NCBI GenBank assembly: GCA_963575745.1
Contig: CAUYUJ010016361.1
Location: 149,265 to 213,264 of the forward strand
Direction: 5' to 3'
Length of the DNA stretch: 64,000 nucleotides
Source of the DNA: Prorocentrum cordatum
Taxonomy: Eukaryota > Sar > Dinophyceae > Prorocentrales > Prorocentraceae
The notes beneath the pieces were generated by a model. That model did no database searches. It saw nothing but the letters and a program-made list of their open reading frames with translations, and was not told the origin of the DNA. Below are positions 18,951 to 30,239 of the stretch, one piece after another; within the stretch, counting starts at the first letter, position 1, and every line of letters starts with the position of its first letter. A program made the translations under genes and the position numbers.

Positions 18951-19960
18951 AAAGGACTCCCCCTGGGGCTCCGGCCCGTCCCGCCGGCCAGCTGGAAGAC
19001 CCGGTGACAAACGCCAGAAATGGCCGTTTCGCTCGGGACATCCTCAAACAATCGCGAAGATGGGCCAAGATGGCCTGCAAGATGCCTCCAAGACAACCAA
19101 GATGGCCTCCAAGACGGCTAAGATGGCCCCAAGATGCATTCAAGACGGCCTCAAGACGGCCCAAGATGGCCCCAATATGGTCTAAGACGGCCCAAAAGGC
19201 CCGCAAGAGGCCTCCAAGACGGCCCAAGAGGCCTCCAAGAGATCCTCCAGGAAGGCCCGACGAGGCCCAAATCCTTGATTGTCCTTCGGTTTTTGAAAGT
19301 TTGGCATTTGCGCCTTTTCGGCTTTCCGACGGCCCGTGACAGCCCCAGAAGCCGCCAAGGTCGCCCCAAGATCGCCCAAGAGGCCTCCAAGATGGCCCCA
19401 TGACGGCCCAAGAGGCCTCCAAGATGGCCCAAAGAGGGCGCCAAGACGGCCCAAGAGGCCTCGAAGGCGCACAAGATGGCCTCTAAGACGGCCCTGGAGC
19501 ACCCCAAGAGGGCCCCAAGTCGGCCCAGAAAGACTCCCGACACGGCTTCCGACGGCGTCAGACGGGCCAGGAGCCCACCAAGATGGCCGAAGGTGGCTCG
19601 CAGCTGGCCCAAGACGGCCCAAGAGGCCTCCAAAAGGGTCTCCAGGAAGGCCAACAAAGAGCCAAAAATATTAATTTTCCGAAGGTTGTTGAAGGATTTG
19701 ACATTTGCTTCTTTTCGGCCTGCCGACGGCCCGAGACGGCCCAAGAGCACCCAAAGATCGCTCAAGGATCGCCCAAGAGGCCTCCAAGATGGCCCCAGAA
19801 CGGCCCAAGAGGCCCCAAGAGGCCCCCAAGACGGCCCAAGAGGCCTCCAAGACACTCAAGATGGCCTCCAAGACGGCCCACGAGCCCTCCAAGACGTCCT
19901 CCAAGAAGGCCCGAAAGAATCAAAATGGCCTCCAGGCGGCCAAGATGACCTTCAAAATGC

Positions 19961-20180
19961 CCACGTGTTCCCCGAAGGCTTTCCAAACCGATTCGGGGAA
20001 CACATGGTCCGAAAGCTTGGCAGGTCTGGCCTCAACGTTCGGCCACATAGGCGCTTCCACAAAGGCAGGGGGCGGCGGTGATTCGCCGTAGGCGTCTTCG
20101 ATCCGCCGCCCCCTGTCGACTCATCGCAGGGGTGCCTTGCGTGCCAAACGATATGTTTTTTGGTTTTGGTTCTTGTTCCG
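19961..20180 (+). repeat. two-hairpin module, copy 3
   Basis: Both hairpins are complete: H1 cacgtgttccccgaa/ttcggggaacacatg, and H2 cagggggcggcgg/ccgccgccccctg with the inner stem cgccgtaggcg. This is a good consensus copy. Confidence 0.8.
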
Positions 20181-20900
20181 AAAGAACTCCCTCCGGAGCT
20201 TCAGCCCGTCCCGCCGGCCACCTGGAAAGGATCTCAAGGAGCTCAATCCGGAAAACAAGTTTCCAAGATGGCTCAAGATGGCCTCCAAGATGACCACGTT
20301 GGCCCAAGATGGCCTCCAAGATGGTCCAAGATGGCCTCCAAGTCCGCCCAAGATGGTCCAAGACGGCCTCCACAACGGCCCAAGAGAGTCCAAGATACCT
20401 CCAAGGTCGCCCAAGAAGCCTCCAAGACGGCCCAAGACAACCCAAGAGGCAGAGGTCCTCCAGGAGGGCCCGAAGATGCCAAAATCAATGATGTTCCTTA
20501 AGTTTTTGACGGATTTTGGCGTGCCAAACGATATGGTGTTTGGTTTTGGTTCTTGTTCCGAAAGAACTCCCTCTGGAGCTTCAGCCCGTCCCGCCGGCCA
20601 CCTGGAAAGGATCTCAAGGAGCTCAATCCGGAAAACAAGTTTCCAAGATGGCTCAAGATGGCCTCCAAGATGACCACGTTGGCCCAAGATGGCCTCCAAG
20701 ATGGTCCAAGATGGCCTCCAAGTCCGCCCAAGATGGTCCAAGACGGCCTCCACAACGGCCCAAGAGAGTCCAAGATACCTCCAAGGTCGCCCAAGAAGCC
20801 TCCAAGACGGCCCAAGACGACCCAAGAGGCCTCCAAGAGGTCCTCCAGGAGGGCCCGAAGATGCCAAAATCAATGATTTTCCTTACGTTTTTGACGGATT
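20139..20900. repeat. recent 380-bp tandem duplication
   Basis: gcgtgccaaacgatatg starts at 20139 and again at 20519, and the text after each is nearly the same for about 380 bp, including gaaagaactccctc, ggaaaacaagtttcc and gatgaccacgttggccc. A few substitutions and a small length change near the end of copy 2 separate them. Confidence 0.9.
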
Positions 20901-21950
20901 TTGGCATTTGCTTCGTCTCGGCATACCGACAGCTCAAGACGGCCCAAGACGCCCCCAGGATCGCCCAGGCCCCCAGAAGGGCCCCATGACGGCCCAAGTG
21001 GCCTCCAAGACGCCCCCAAGACGGCCCAAGAGGCCTCCAACACGCCCAAGATGGCCTCCAAGACGCCCAAGATGGCCTCCAAGACGGCCCAGAAGCGCCC
21101 CAAGAGGGCCCCAAGTCGGCCCAGAAAGGCCCCCAAGACGGCTTCCGACGGCGTCAGGCGTGTCAGGAACCCACCAAGATGGCCGAAGTTGGCTCGAAGC
21201 TGGCCCATGACGGCCCAAGAGGCCCCCAAGAGGGCCTCCAGGAAGGCCAGAAGGGGCCAAACACATAGAGTTTCCATCGGTGTTTGAAGGATGTTGACAT
21301 TTGCTTCTTTTCGGCCTGCCGACGGCCCGAGACGGCCCAAGAGCCCCCAAAGATCGCCGAAAGATCGCCCAAGAGGCCGGCAAGACGGCCCCAGAACGCC
21401 CCAAGAGGACTTAAGACGGCCCCCAAGACGGCACAGGAGGCCTTTGAGACGCCCAAGATGGCCTCCAAGACGGCCCTGGAGTATTCCAAGATGGCCCCAA
21501 GTCGGCCCATAGAGGCCCCCCAAACGGCTTCCGACGGCGTAAGACGGACCAGGACCCCACCAAGATGGCCGAAGTTGGCTCGAAGCTGGCCCAAGAGGCC
21601 TCCAAGAGGGCCTCTAGGAAGACCCGAAAAATCCAAAATCATTGATGTTCCATGGGTTCTTGAAGGATTGTGGCATTTCCTTTTTTTCTGCTTTCCGACG
21701 GCCCGAGACGGCCCGAGTGCCCCCAAAGATCGCCCGAGCACCCAAAGATCGCTCAAGAGGCCTCCAAGATGGCCCCAGAACGGCCCATGAGGCCCCAAGA
21801 TTGCCCCAAGAGGCCCCCAAGACGGCCCAAGAGACCTCCAAGACGGTCAAGATGGCCTCCAAGACGGCCCACGAGCCCTCCAAGACGTCCTCCAAGAAGG
21901 CCCGAAAGAATCAAAATGGCCTCCAGGCGGCCAAGATGACCTTCAAGATG

Positions 21951-22170
21951 CCCACGTGTTCCCCGAAGGCTTTCCAAACCGATTCGGGGAACACATGGTC
22001 CGAAAGCTTGGCAGGTCTGGCCTCAACGTTCGTCCACATAGGCGCTTCCACAAAGGCAGGGGGCGGCGGTGATTCGCCGTAGGCGTCTTCGATCCGCCGC
22101 CCCCTGTCGATTCATCGCAGGGGTGTCGGGCATGCCGAATGACATGGTTTGGGTTCTTTCTCAAAAGAAC
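21951..22170 (+). repeat. two-hairpin module, copy 4
   Basis: H1 and H2 are complete. The tail diverges to ggtgtcgggcatgccgaatg, and the T-rich stretch is shortened. Confidence 0.8.
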
Positions 22171-23510
22171 TCCCCCCTGGGGCTTCGGCCCGTCCCGCCG
22201 GCCACCCGGAAAACCCACCTGTCGTCGCCTTTCTTGCCCCAAGATGGCCCAAGATGGCCTCCAAGACGGCCAAGATGTCTGAGGATGGCCTCCAAATTGC
22301 TCCAAGACGGCCAAGATGGCCTCAAAGACGGCTAAGATGGCTGCAAGATGCACCCAAGACAGCCCAAGATGGCCTCAAGATGGTCTAAGACTGACCAAAA
22401 GGCCCGCAAGAGGCCTCCAAGACGGCCCAAGAGGTCCTCCAGGAAGGCCCAACGAGGACAAAATCATTGATTTCCGTAGGTTTTTGAAGCATTCTGGCAT
22501 TTGCGTGCGCCTCTTCGGCTTTCCGACGGCCCAAGAGGCTCCCAAGATCGCCCCAAGACCGCCCAAGAGGGCCCCATGACGGCCCAAGTGGCCTCCAAGA
22601 CGGTCCCAAGACGGCCCAAAAGGCCTCCAACACGCCCAAGATGGCCTCCAAGACGCCCAAGATGGCCTCCAACACGGCCCCGAAGCGCCCCAAGACTGCC
22701 CCAAGTCGGCCCAGAAAGGCCCCCAAGACGGCTCCCGACGGCGTCAGACGTGTCAGGAACCCACCAAGATGGCCGAAGTTGGCTCGAAGCTGGCCCAAGA
22801 CGGCCCAAGAGGCCCCCAAGAGGGCCTCCGGGAAGGGCAGAAGAGGCCAAAAACCTTGATTGTCCTGAGGTATTTGACGGAGTTTGACATTTGCTTCTTT
22901 TCGGCCTCCCGACGGCCCGATACAGCCCAAGAGCCCCCAAAGATCGCCGAAAGATCGCCCAAGAGGCCGGCAAGACGGCCCCAGAACGCCCCAAGAGGAC
23001 CCCAAGACGGCCCCAAGAGGCCCCCAAGACGGCGCAGGATGCCTTTGAGACGCCCAAGATGGCCTCCAAGACGGCCCTGGAGCATTCCAAGGGGGTCCCA
23101 AGTCGGCCCATAGAGGCCCCCCAAACGGCTTCCGACCGCGTCAGACGGACCAGCAGCCCACCAAGACGGCCGAACATGGCCCTGAGATGGCCCGAGACGG
23201 CCCGAGAGGCCTCCAAGAGGGCCTCCAGGAAGGCTCGAAAAGGTCAAAAGTATTGATTTCCATGGGTTGTTGAAGGATTGTGGCATTTCCTATTTTTGTG
23301 CCTTCCGACGGCCCGAGACTGCCCAAGTGCCCCCAAAGATCGCCCAAGAGTCCCAAGACACGGCCCCAAGAGGCCCCCAAGACGGCCCAAGAGACCTCCA
23401 AGACGGTCAAGATGGCCTCCAAGACGGCCCACGAGCCCTCCAAGACGTCCTCCAAGAAGGCCCGAAAGAATCAAAATGGCCTCCAGGCGGCCAAGATGAC
23501 CTTCAAGGTG

Positions 23511-23730
23511 CCCACGTGTTCCCCGAAGGCTTTCCAAACCGATTCAGGGAACACATGGTCCGATAGCTTGGCAGGTCTGGCCTCAACGTTCGGCCACATA
23601 GGCGCTTCCACAAAGGCAGGGGGTGGCGGTGATTCGCCGTAGGCGTCTTCGATCCGCCGCCCCATATCAATTCATCACAGGGGTTCCTGGCGTGTTAGAC
23701 GAGTTCGGTTTTGGTTCTTATTCAAAATTT
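23511..23730 (+). repeat. two-hairpin module, copy 5
   Basis: H1 carries attcagggaacacatg in its right arm. The left arm of H2 is cagggggtggcgg, and its right arm is followed by catatcaattcatc. Confidence 0.75.
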
Positions 23731-24897
23731 TTCGGCCCGTCAAGACGGCCACCCGGACAGGAGCCCAATTGTTCGCCCAAGATGGCCCAAGATGGCCTCC
23801 AAGATGGTCCAAGATGGCCTCCGAGTCCGCCCAAGATGGTCCAAGACGGCCTCCAAGACGGCCCAAGAGTCCAAGACGGCCCAAGAGGCCCGCAAGAGGC
23901 CTCCAAGACGGCCCAAGAGGCCTCCAACAGGTTTTTGAAGGATTTTGGCAGTCGTTTCTTCTCGGCTTGCCGACGACCCAAGACGGCCCCAGCGCCCAAG
24001 AGGCCTCCAAGATTGCCTCAGGACTGCCCAAGAGGCCCCCAAGACGGCCCCAAGAGGGCACAAAGACGAACCAAGAGGCCTCCAAGACGCCCAAAATGGC
24101 TTCTAAGACGGCCCTGGAGCACCCCAAGAGGGCCAGCCCAGAAAAAGGCCCCCCAAAGGGCTTCCGACGGGCCAGGAGCCCACAAAGATGGCCGAAGTTG
24201 GCTCGAAGCTGGCCCAAGACGGCCCAAGAGGCCTCCAAGAGGGCTTCAGGCCAAACACACTATTTGTGGTTGTCGAAGAATTTTGACATGTGCTTCGTTT
24301 CGGCCTCCCGACTCCCCGATATGGCCCAAGAGCCCCCAAAGATCGCCCAAAGATCGCCCAAATGCCTCCAATATGGCCCCAGAACGACCCAAAAGACCCC
24401 CAAGACGGCCCCAAGAGCCCCCCAAGACGGCCCAGGAGGCTTGTACCACGCCCAAGATGGCCTCCAAGACGGCCCTGGGGCATTCCAAGAGAGCCCCAAG
24501 TCGGCTCAGAGAGGCCCCCAAAACGGCTTCCGACGGCGTCGGTCAGGCCAGGGGCCCACCAAGACGGCCGAAGATGGTCCTGAGATAGCCCAAGACGGCC
24601 CGAGAGGCGTCCAAGAGGGTCTCCAGGAAGGCTCGAAAAATGTCAAAAGCATTGATTTCCATGGGTTGTTGAAGGATTGTGGCAGTTGCTCTTTTTCGGC
24701 CTTCCGATGGCCCGAGACTGCCCAAGTGCCCCCAAAGATCGTGCCAGAGGCCCAAGACACGGCCCCAAGAGGCCCCCAAGACGGCCCAAGAGGTCTCCAA
24801 GACGCTCAAGATGGCCCAAGAGCCCTCCAAGACGTCCTCCAAGAAGGCCCGAAAGAATCAAAATGGCCTCCAGGCGGTGAAGATGACCTTCAAGATG

Positions 24898-25110
24898 CCC
24901 ACGTGTTCCCCGAAGGCTTTCCAAACCGATTCAGGGCACACATGGTCCGATAGCTTGGCAGGTCTGGCCTCAACGTTCGACCATATAGGCGCTTCCAAAA
25001 AGGCAGAAGGGGCGGCGGTGATTCGCCGTAGGCGTCTTCGATCCGCCGCTCCCCTGTTGATGCATCGCAAGGGTGCCTGGCGTGCTAAATTATTTCGGTT
25101 TGTGTTATTT
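24898..25110 (+). repeat. two-hairpin module, copy 6
   Basis: H1 right arm is attcagggcacacatg. The H2 left arm has changed to cagaaggggcggcgg, while the right arm ccgccgctcccctg has shifted in parallel. Confidence 0.7.
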
Positions 25111-26929
25111 TTCGAACAAAACAAAAACTCCCCCTGGGTCTTCGGCCCGTCCCGCCGGGGTCCCGGGAAGGTGCTCAATCTGGAAAAACAATCCTCCATG
25201 ATGTCTCAAAAGGGGTCCAAGATGGCCTCCAAGATGGTCCAAGATGTCCTCCAAATTCGCCCAAGGTGGTCCAAAATTGCCTCCAAGACGGCCCAAGAGA
25301 GTCCAAGACTGCCAGAGGGGCCACCCAGAGGCCTCCAAGACGGCCCAAGAGGCCTCCAAGAGGTCCTCCAGAAGGGCCCGAAGAGGCCAACATCATTGAT
25401 TGTCAGTAGGTTTTTCAAAGAGTTTGGCATTCGCTTCGTCTCGGCATTCCGACGGCTCACGACGGCCCGAGAGGCCCCCAAGATCGCCCCTGCAGCGCCC
25501 AAGAGGCCTCCAAGAGGGCCCCATGACGGCCCAAGAGGCCTCCAACAGGGCCCCAAGAGGGCCGCAAAACGGCCCAAGAGACCTCCAAGACGCCCAAGAT
25601 GGCCTCCAAGACGGCCCCGAAGCGCCCCAAGAAGACCCCAAGTCGGTTCAGAGAGACCCCCAAGACGGCTCCCGACGGGCTACGATCGCCATAAGACGGC
25701 CAAAAAGCCCAACAGGCCCACAAGAGGCCCCAAGAGAGCCCAAGATAGCCCCAACATGGCCTCCAAGACGATCCCAAGATGCCCCAATCGAGCCCAAGAG
25801 TGCCTCGAGAGGCTCCGAAGAGACATCCTCCCCCATTTTCCTTTTTCCTTATCATACTCCTCTTCCGCTTCCTCCCCCACGTGTTCCCCGAAGGCTTTGG
25901 TCCGATAGCTCGGCCAAGCTCTAGACTCTAGCCCAAGTGTCGGCCACATGGGCGCTCCCACAAGGGCAGGGCAGCTCGGCGAAGCTCTAGCCCAACCTTC
26001 GGCCACACAGGTGTTTCCAAAAAGGCAGGGGGGCCCAACGATTCGCCACATAAGCACTTCCCAAGAAGGCAGGGGGGAAGGTACCATCCCTCTCCTCATT
26101 CTCGTTATCCTCCTCCACATGTTCCCCGAAAGCTTTCCAAGCTGGTTTGGGGAGCAGTGTGCCCCGGTGCTTTAAGCCGTTTTGTCCAGTCCTGCTTCGA
26201 ACCAACTTCAAACTTTGATGTACAAATCAAATGGCTTTTTGAATACGGGGAGCATGACCCACGGAACCACGGTTAATGTCGCCCTCTGCCTCCTTCTCCT
26301 CCTCCTGCCTTCATCGTCGTCATATTCCTTCTCTTTTCGGTTGGCTCGTCGTCATCTTTTGCCGATGCACCCGGCACGCAAGATCAGGTCAATCACGAAA
26401 GCCTCCAAGATGGTCCACGATGGCCTTCAAGTTCGCCCAAGGTGGTCCAAGATGGCCTCCAAGACGGCCCAAGAGAGTCCAAGACGGCCCAAGAGGCCCC
26501 CCAGAGGCCTCCAAGACGGCCCAAGAGGTCTCCAAGAGGTCTTCCAAGAGGGCCCGAAGAGGCCAACATCATTGATTTGCCTTAGGTCGTTGAAGGATGT
26601 GGCAATCGTTCTTCTCGGCATTCCGACGGCTCACGACGGCCCGAGAGGCCCCGAGATCGCCCCAATATCGCCCAAGAGGGCTCCAGGAGGGCCCCATGAC
26701 GCCCCAAGAGGCCTCCAAGACGGCCTTAAGAGGGCCCCAAGACGGCCCAAGAGACCTCCAAGACGTCCATGATGGCCTCGAAGACGGCCCCGAAGCGCCG
26801 CAAAAGGACCCCAAGTCGGTTCAGAGAGACCCCCAAGACGGCTCCCGACGGCGTCAGACGGGCCAGGATCGCCATAAGACGGCCACATAGGCCCCCGAGA
26901 AACCCCCAAAAGGCCCCAAGTAAATCGCA

Positions 26930-28200
26930 GGGAGGAGGGGGAGGAGGGCCACGAAACGCTTTACTGGGTGTGCGGGACGCGTGCGGACGGTAGCACTGGG
27001 ACCTTCGGTGGGGCTCCCTATGGGGCCACGAAGCGCTGTACTGGGCGTGCGGGACGCATGCGGACGGTAGCACTGGGACCTTCGGTGGAGTTCCCTATGG
27101 GGCCACGAAGCGCTGTACTGGGTGGGTGCAACGCAGGGAGGAGGGGGAGGAGGGCCACGAAACGCTGTAGTGGGTGTGCGGGACGCATGCGGACGGTAGC
27201 ACTGGGACCTTCGGTGGAGCTCCCTATGGGTCCACGAAGCGTTGTATTGGGTTTGCGGGACGCATGCGGACGGTAGCACTGGGACCTTCGGTGGGGCTCC
27301 TTACGGGGCCACGAAACGCTGTACTGGGTGGGTGCAACGCAGGGAGGAGGGGGAGGAGGGCCACGAAAAGCTGTACTGAGTGTGCGGGACGCGTGCGGAC
27401 GGTAACGCTGGGACCTTCGGTGGGGTTCCCTATGGAGCCACGAAACGCTGTACTGGGCGTGCGGGACGCACGCGGACGGTAGCACTGGGACCTTCGGTGG
27501 GCCTCCCTATGGGGCCACAAAGCACTGTACTGAATGGGGTAAAACGCAGGGAGGAGGGGGAGGAAGGCCACGAAACGCTGTACTGGGTGTGCGGGACGCA
27601 TGCGGACGGAAGCGCTGGGACCTTTGGTGGAGCTCCCTATGGGGCCACGAAGCGCTGTACTGGGTGTGCGGGAAGCATGCGGACGGTAGCACTTGGACCT
27701 TCGGTGGGGTGCGGGACGCGTGCGGACGGTAACGCTGGGACCTTCGGTGGGGTTCCCTATGGAGCCACGAAGCGCTGTACTGGGCGTGCGGGACGCACGC
27801 GGACGGTAGCTCTGGGACCTTCGGTGGGGCTCCCTATGGGGCCACGAAGCGCTTTAGTGAGTGGGTGAAACGCAGAGAAGAGGGGGAGGAGGGCCACGAA
27901 ACGCTGTAGTGGGTGTGCGGGACGCATGCGGACGGTAACACTGGGACCTCCGGTAGAACTCCCCATGGGGCCACGAAACGCTGTGCTGGGTGTGCGGGAC
28001 GCATGCGGACGGTAGCACTGGGACCTTCGGTGGAGCTCCCTATGGGGCCACGAAACGCTGCGCTTGGTGTGCGGGACGCACGCGGGCGGTAGCACTGGGA
28101 CCTTCGGTGGAGTTCCCTATGGGGCCACGAAGCGCTGTCCTGGGTGGGGAGGGGCGGAGGGCCACGAAACGCTGTACTGGGTGTGCAGAACGCACGCGGA
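26930..28200. repeat. 77-bp minisatellite
   Basis: The unit is about 77 bp: gtgcgggacgcatgcggacg, gtagcactgggaccttcggt, ggagctccctatggggccac, gaagcgctgtactgggt. Roughly fifteen units are present. A second unit type with ggtgcaacgcagggaggagg inserted (about 50 bp extra) recurs at about 26930, 27125, 27335, 27540 and 27865. Copies differ by a few percent. The unit is clearly related to the 90-bp minisatellite at 49.4-50.9 kb (shared gcatgcgg, ccttcggtggagctccctat and ggggccacgaa). Confidence 0.9.
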
Positions 28201-28294
28201 CGGAAGAGAGGAGGAGGGGGAGGAGACGGAAGAGGAGGAGAACGCGGGGACCGTCTCTTCAAAACGAGGGCCCAACACCACAGGATGGTTGGGA
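28200..28294 (+). repeat. purine tract plus conserved terminal hairpin, after the 77-bp array
   Basis: An impure GGA tract (28200-28240) is followed by a 54-nt segment (28241-28294) containing ccgtctcttcaaaac, then cccaac, an 11-nt loop and gttggg. Nearly the same 54 nt ends the 90-bp array at 51025-51078, and a shorter version follows the 102-bp array at 62171-62222. Confidence 0.8.
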
Positions 28295-29240
28295 AAAATA
28301 TAAACGCCCCCCCTGACGAACCACTGGACAGCCCCGCTGAGCCCGAATTTATCCGCCGTGATGTTGAACGAGCCCGAAGTAAGTCCAGGAGAGACCATGA
28401 TGGGCGAACGGAGCCAGATCGGCGTGCTCATTGAACGCATTCTCACCCACGTGTTCCCCGAAGCCTGTCCAGGCAAACGCGGGGAACGCAGCGTCCAGTA
28501 TCCAGACACCGATTGCTTTAAACATTTCGGCAACGGCTCGGGAACACCTGGTCCGATAACTCGCGTCAGAAATACAAGCCGCAAGGTATGACTGCACCGG
28601 CACCATGTCGCAGCGACGGGCAGGTGTGTTTGAAGGCAAGACACGACATCCCTCTGAACATCAGTAGCCGTACAACACTATTATGTTATGCCGAGACCTC
28701 CTGAATCGCTTTCATTGTTTATGGCCGCTTGTGACATAAGGCGACCCAAAATACTGTTCAAGGAGCCACCCCCCCCAGTACGCTGAGTGAGACCAGGTCG
28801 AAATCCTCACTGCGGCCATTAGCACCTGCGTGTTCCCCGAAAGCTTTCAAACGCAACCCAAGGAACAAACCGGCCAATAGACAGAACAAGTTGCAGTCAC
28901 AACGTTCCGACACACGGGCTCTTCTGGAAAAGCCGGAGGCCTCCAAGATCGCCCCATGATGGCCCAAAAGGCCAACAAAACGACTCCAATAGGGCCTCAA
29001 CAATTACGGAGAGACCATATAGGACCTCATAGTCAACGAAAGATCCCTCGAAAACGGCTCAAGATGGCCTCCAAGACTGGCCCAAGACACCTCTAGGAGA
29101 GCCAATCTGGCCCAAGATGACCTTCAAGATGCGTCCAAGATGGTCAAGATGGCCCCAAAAGGCACCAAGATAACCCCAAAATTACCTGTAAGACAATCCC
29201 AAGATGCCTCCAAGACCGCATAGATGGCCCAATAGACCCC
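28295..29240. other. no gene recognised; degraded repeat fragments
   Basis: There is mixed-composition sequence without a convincing frame. Partial H1 hairpin arms appear at about 28446 (cacgtgttccccgaa) and 28830 (gcgtgttccccgaa). From about 28920 the CCAAGA-type array resumes in diluted form. Confidence 0.6.
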
Positions 29241-29330
29241 TAGAGTAGCCCAAGAGGCTCCCAAGAGGACTCCTCATCCCTTATCCTTCTTTCTCCCTCA
29301 CCTCCCCTTCCTCCTCCCCCACCGTGTTCC

Positions 29331-29545
29331 CCGAACGCTTTCCAAACCGATTCGGGGAACACATGGTCCGATAGCTTAGCAGGCCTCTGGCCACACCGTT
29401 CGGCCACATAGGCGATTCCGAAAGGGCAGGGGGCGGCGGTGACTCGCCGTATGCATCTTCGATCTGCCGCCCCCTGTTGCTTGCAAGAGGGGTGCCTGGC
29501 GTGCCAAATCCTATCGTTTTTGGTGTTGGTTCTTTTTCCAAAAGA
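29331..29545 (+). repeat. two-hairpin module, copy 7
   Basis: H1 has arms ccgtgttccccgaa and ttcggggaacacatgg. H2 has arms cagggggcggcgg and ctgccgccccctg. It is preceded by a CTC-rich pyrimidine tract, as is copy 8. Confidence 0.8.
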
Positions 29546-30067
29546 ACTCCCCCTGGGGCTTCGGCCCGTCCCGCCGGGGTCCCGGAAAGATTGCCCATAA
29601 CTGGATCGAAAGGTTTTTTCCTGTCCAGACGGCTCCAAGACGGCCCAGGATGGCCTCCAAGACGGCAAAGATGGCCTCCAAGACAGCAAAGATGGCCCCA
29701 AGATACCTCCAAGACGGCCCAAGAGGCCCCCAAAACGACCTGATATGGCCACCAGATAGCCTGAGATGGCCCAGGAGGCCCCCAAGAGGCCTCCTAGACA
29801 GCCCAAGAGGCCTCCAGGAGGTCCTCCAGGAGGGCCCGAAGAGACCAAAATCGTTGATTGTCCTTTGGCTTTTGCAGGATTTTGGTATTTGCAACTTTTC
29901 TGCACTCCGACGGCCCATGACGGCCTAGGAGGCCTACAAGATCGCCCCACGATTGCCCACGAGGCCTCCAAGATGGCCCCATGGCGGCCCAAGAGGCTCC
30001 CAAGAAGCTGCCAAGAGGGCCTCCAAGACCGCCCGAGAGGCCTCCAAGACGCCCAAGATGGCCTCCA

Positions 30068-30239
30068 TCGGGGATGGACAGATCTCCCTTCAGTAAAACG
30101 TGGTTTAGTGAAAACGACCTGAGGCCCAAACCTGGCGGGCGCAAGCCTGGAAAATAACGGCCGCGGCGCCCTCTCGAGAACCGAAAACGGACAATTCACT
30201 AATCGACGTGTCACTGTTGGGGGTTCTGTCCACCCCCGA
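30068..30239. mobile_element. 172-bp MITE with 15-bp terminal inverted repeats and 5-bp target duplication
   Basis: The left end tcggggatggacaga (30068-30082) and right end tctgtccacccccga (30225-30239) are inverted repeats with one mismatch. ctcca flanks both ends (30063-30067 and 30240-30244), and removing the insert restores the local array text gcctccaagacgg. The interior is unlike the array (for example cagtaaaacgtggtttagtg) and has no ORF. It is a non-autonomous DNA transposon; I cannot assign a superfamily. Confidence 0.85.

Larger units (their letters stand above)
16543..26900. repeat. long CCAAGA/GGCC array, forward orientation, with higher-order structure
   Basis: The stretch is built of modules such as ccaagacggcc, ccaagaggcc and ccaagatggcc, almost free of T on the plus strand. 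Longer blocks recur: the block starting cttctcggcagtccgactgc at 16831 returns at 18221 (offset 1390), and related versions lie near 20910 and 22500. Short T-bearing segments (for example cttcttttcggccttccgacggcccgagac) recur between array runs. The absence of T removes stop codons, which gives many long but meaningless forward frames. I see no gene here. Confidence 0.85.

Noticed and set aside
20265-20285. Spliced-leader relic (tggctcaag)
   Set aside because: Only the last nine bases resemble the dinoflagellate spliced leader, and the same word arises from array modules. No longer match was found on either strand.
16501-25908. Many long open frames (300-400 codons) rich in Arg, Pro, Lys and Gly in the array
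   Set aside because: The array has almost no T on the plus strand, so stop codons are scarce in all forward frames. Several frames are open at once and none has a domain.
26930-28200. CRISPR-like appearance of regularly spaced repeats
   Set aside because: Units are contiguous tandem copies without unique spacers, in a eukaryotic setting with no cas genes.
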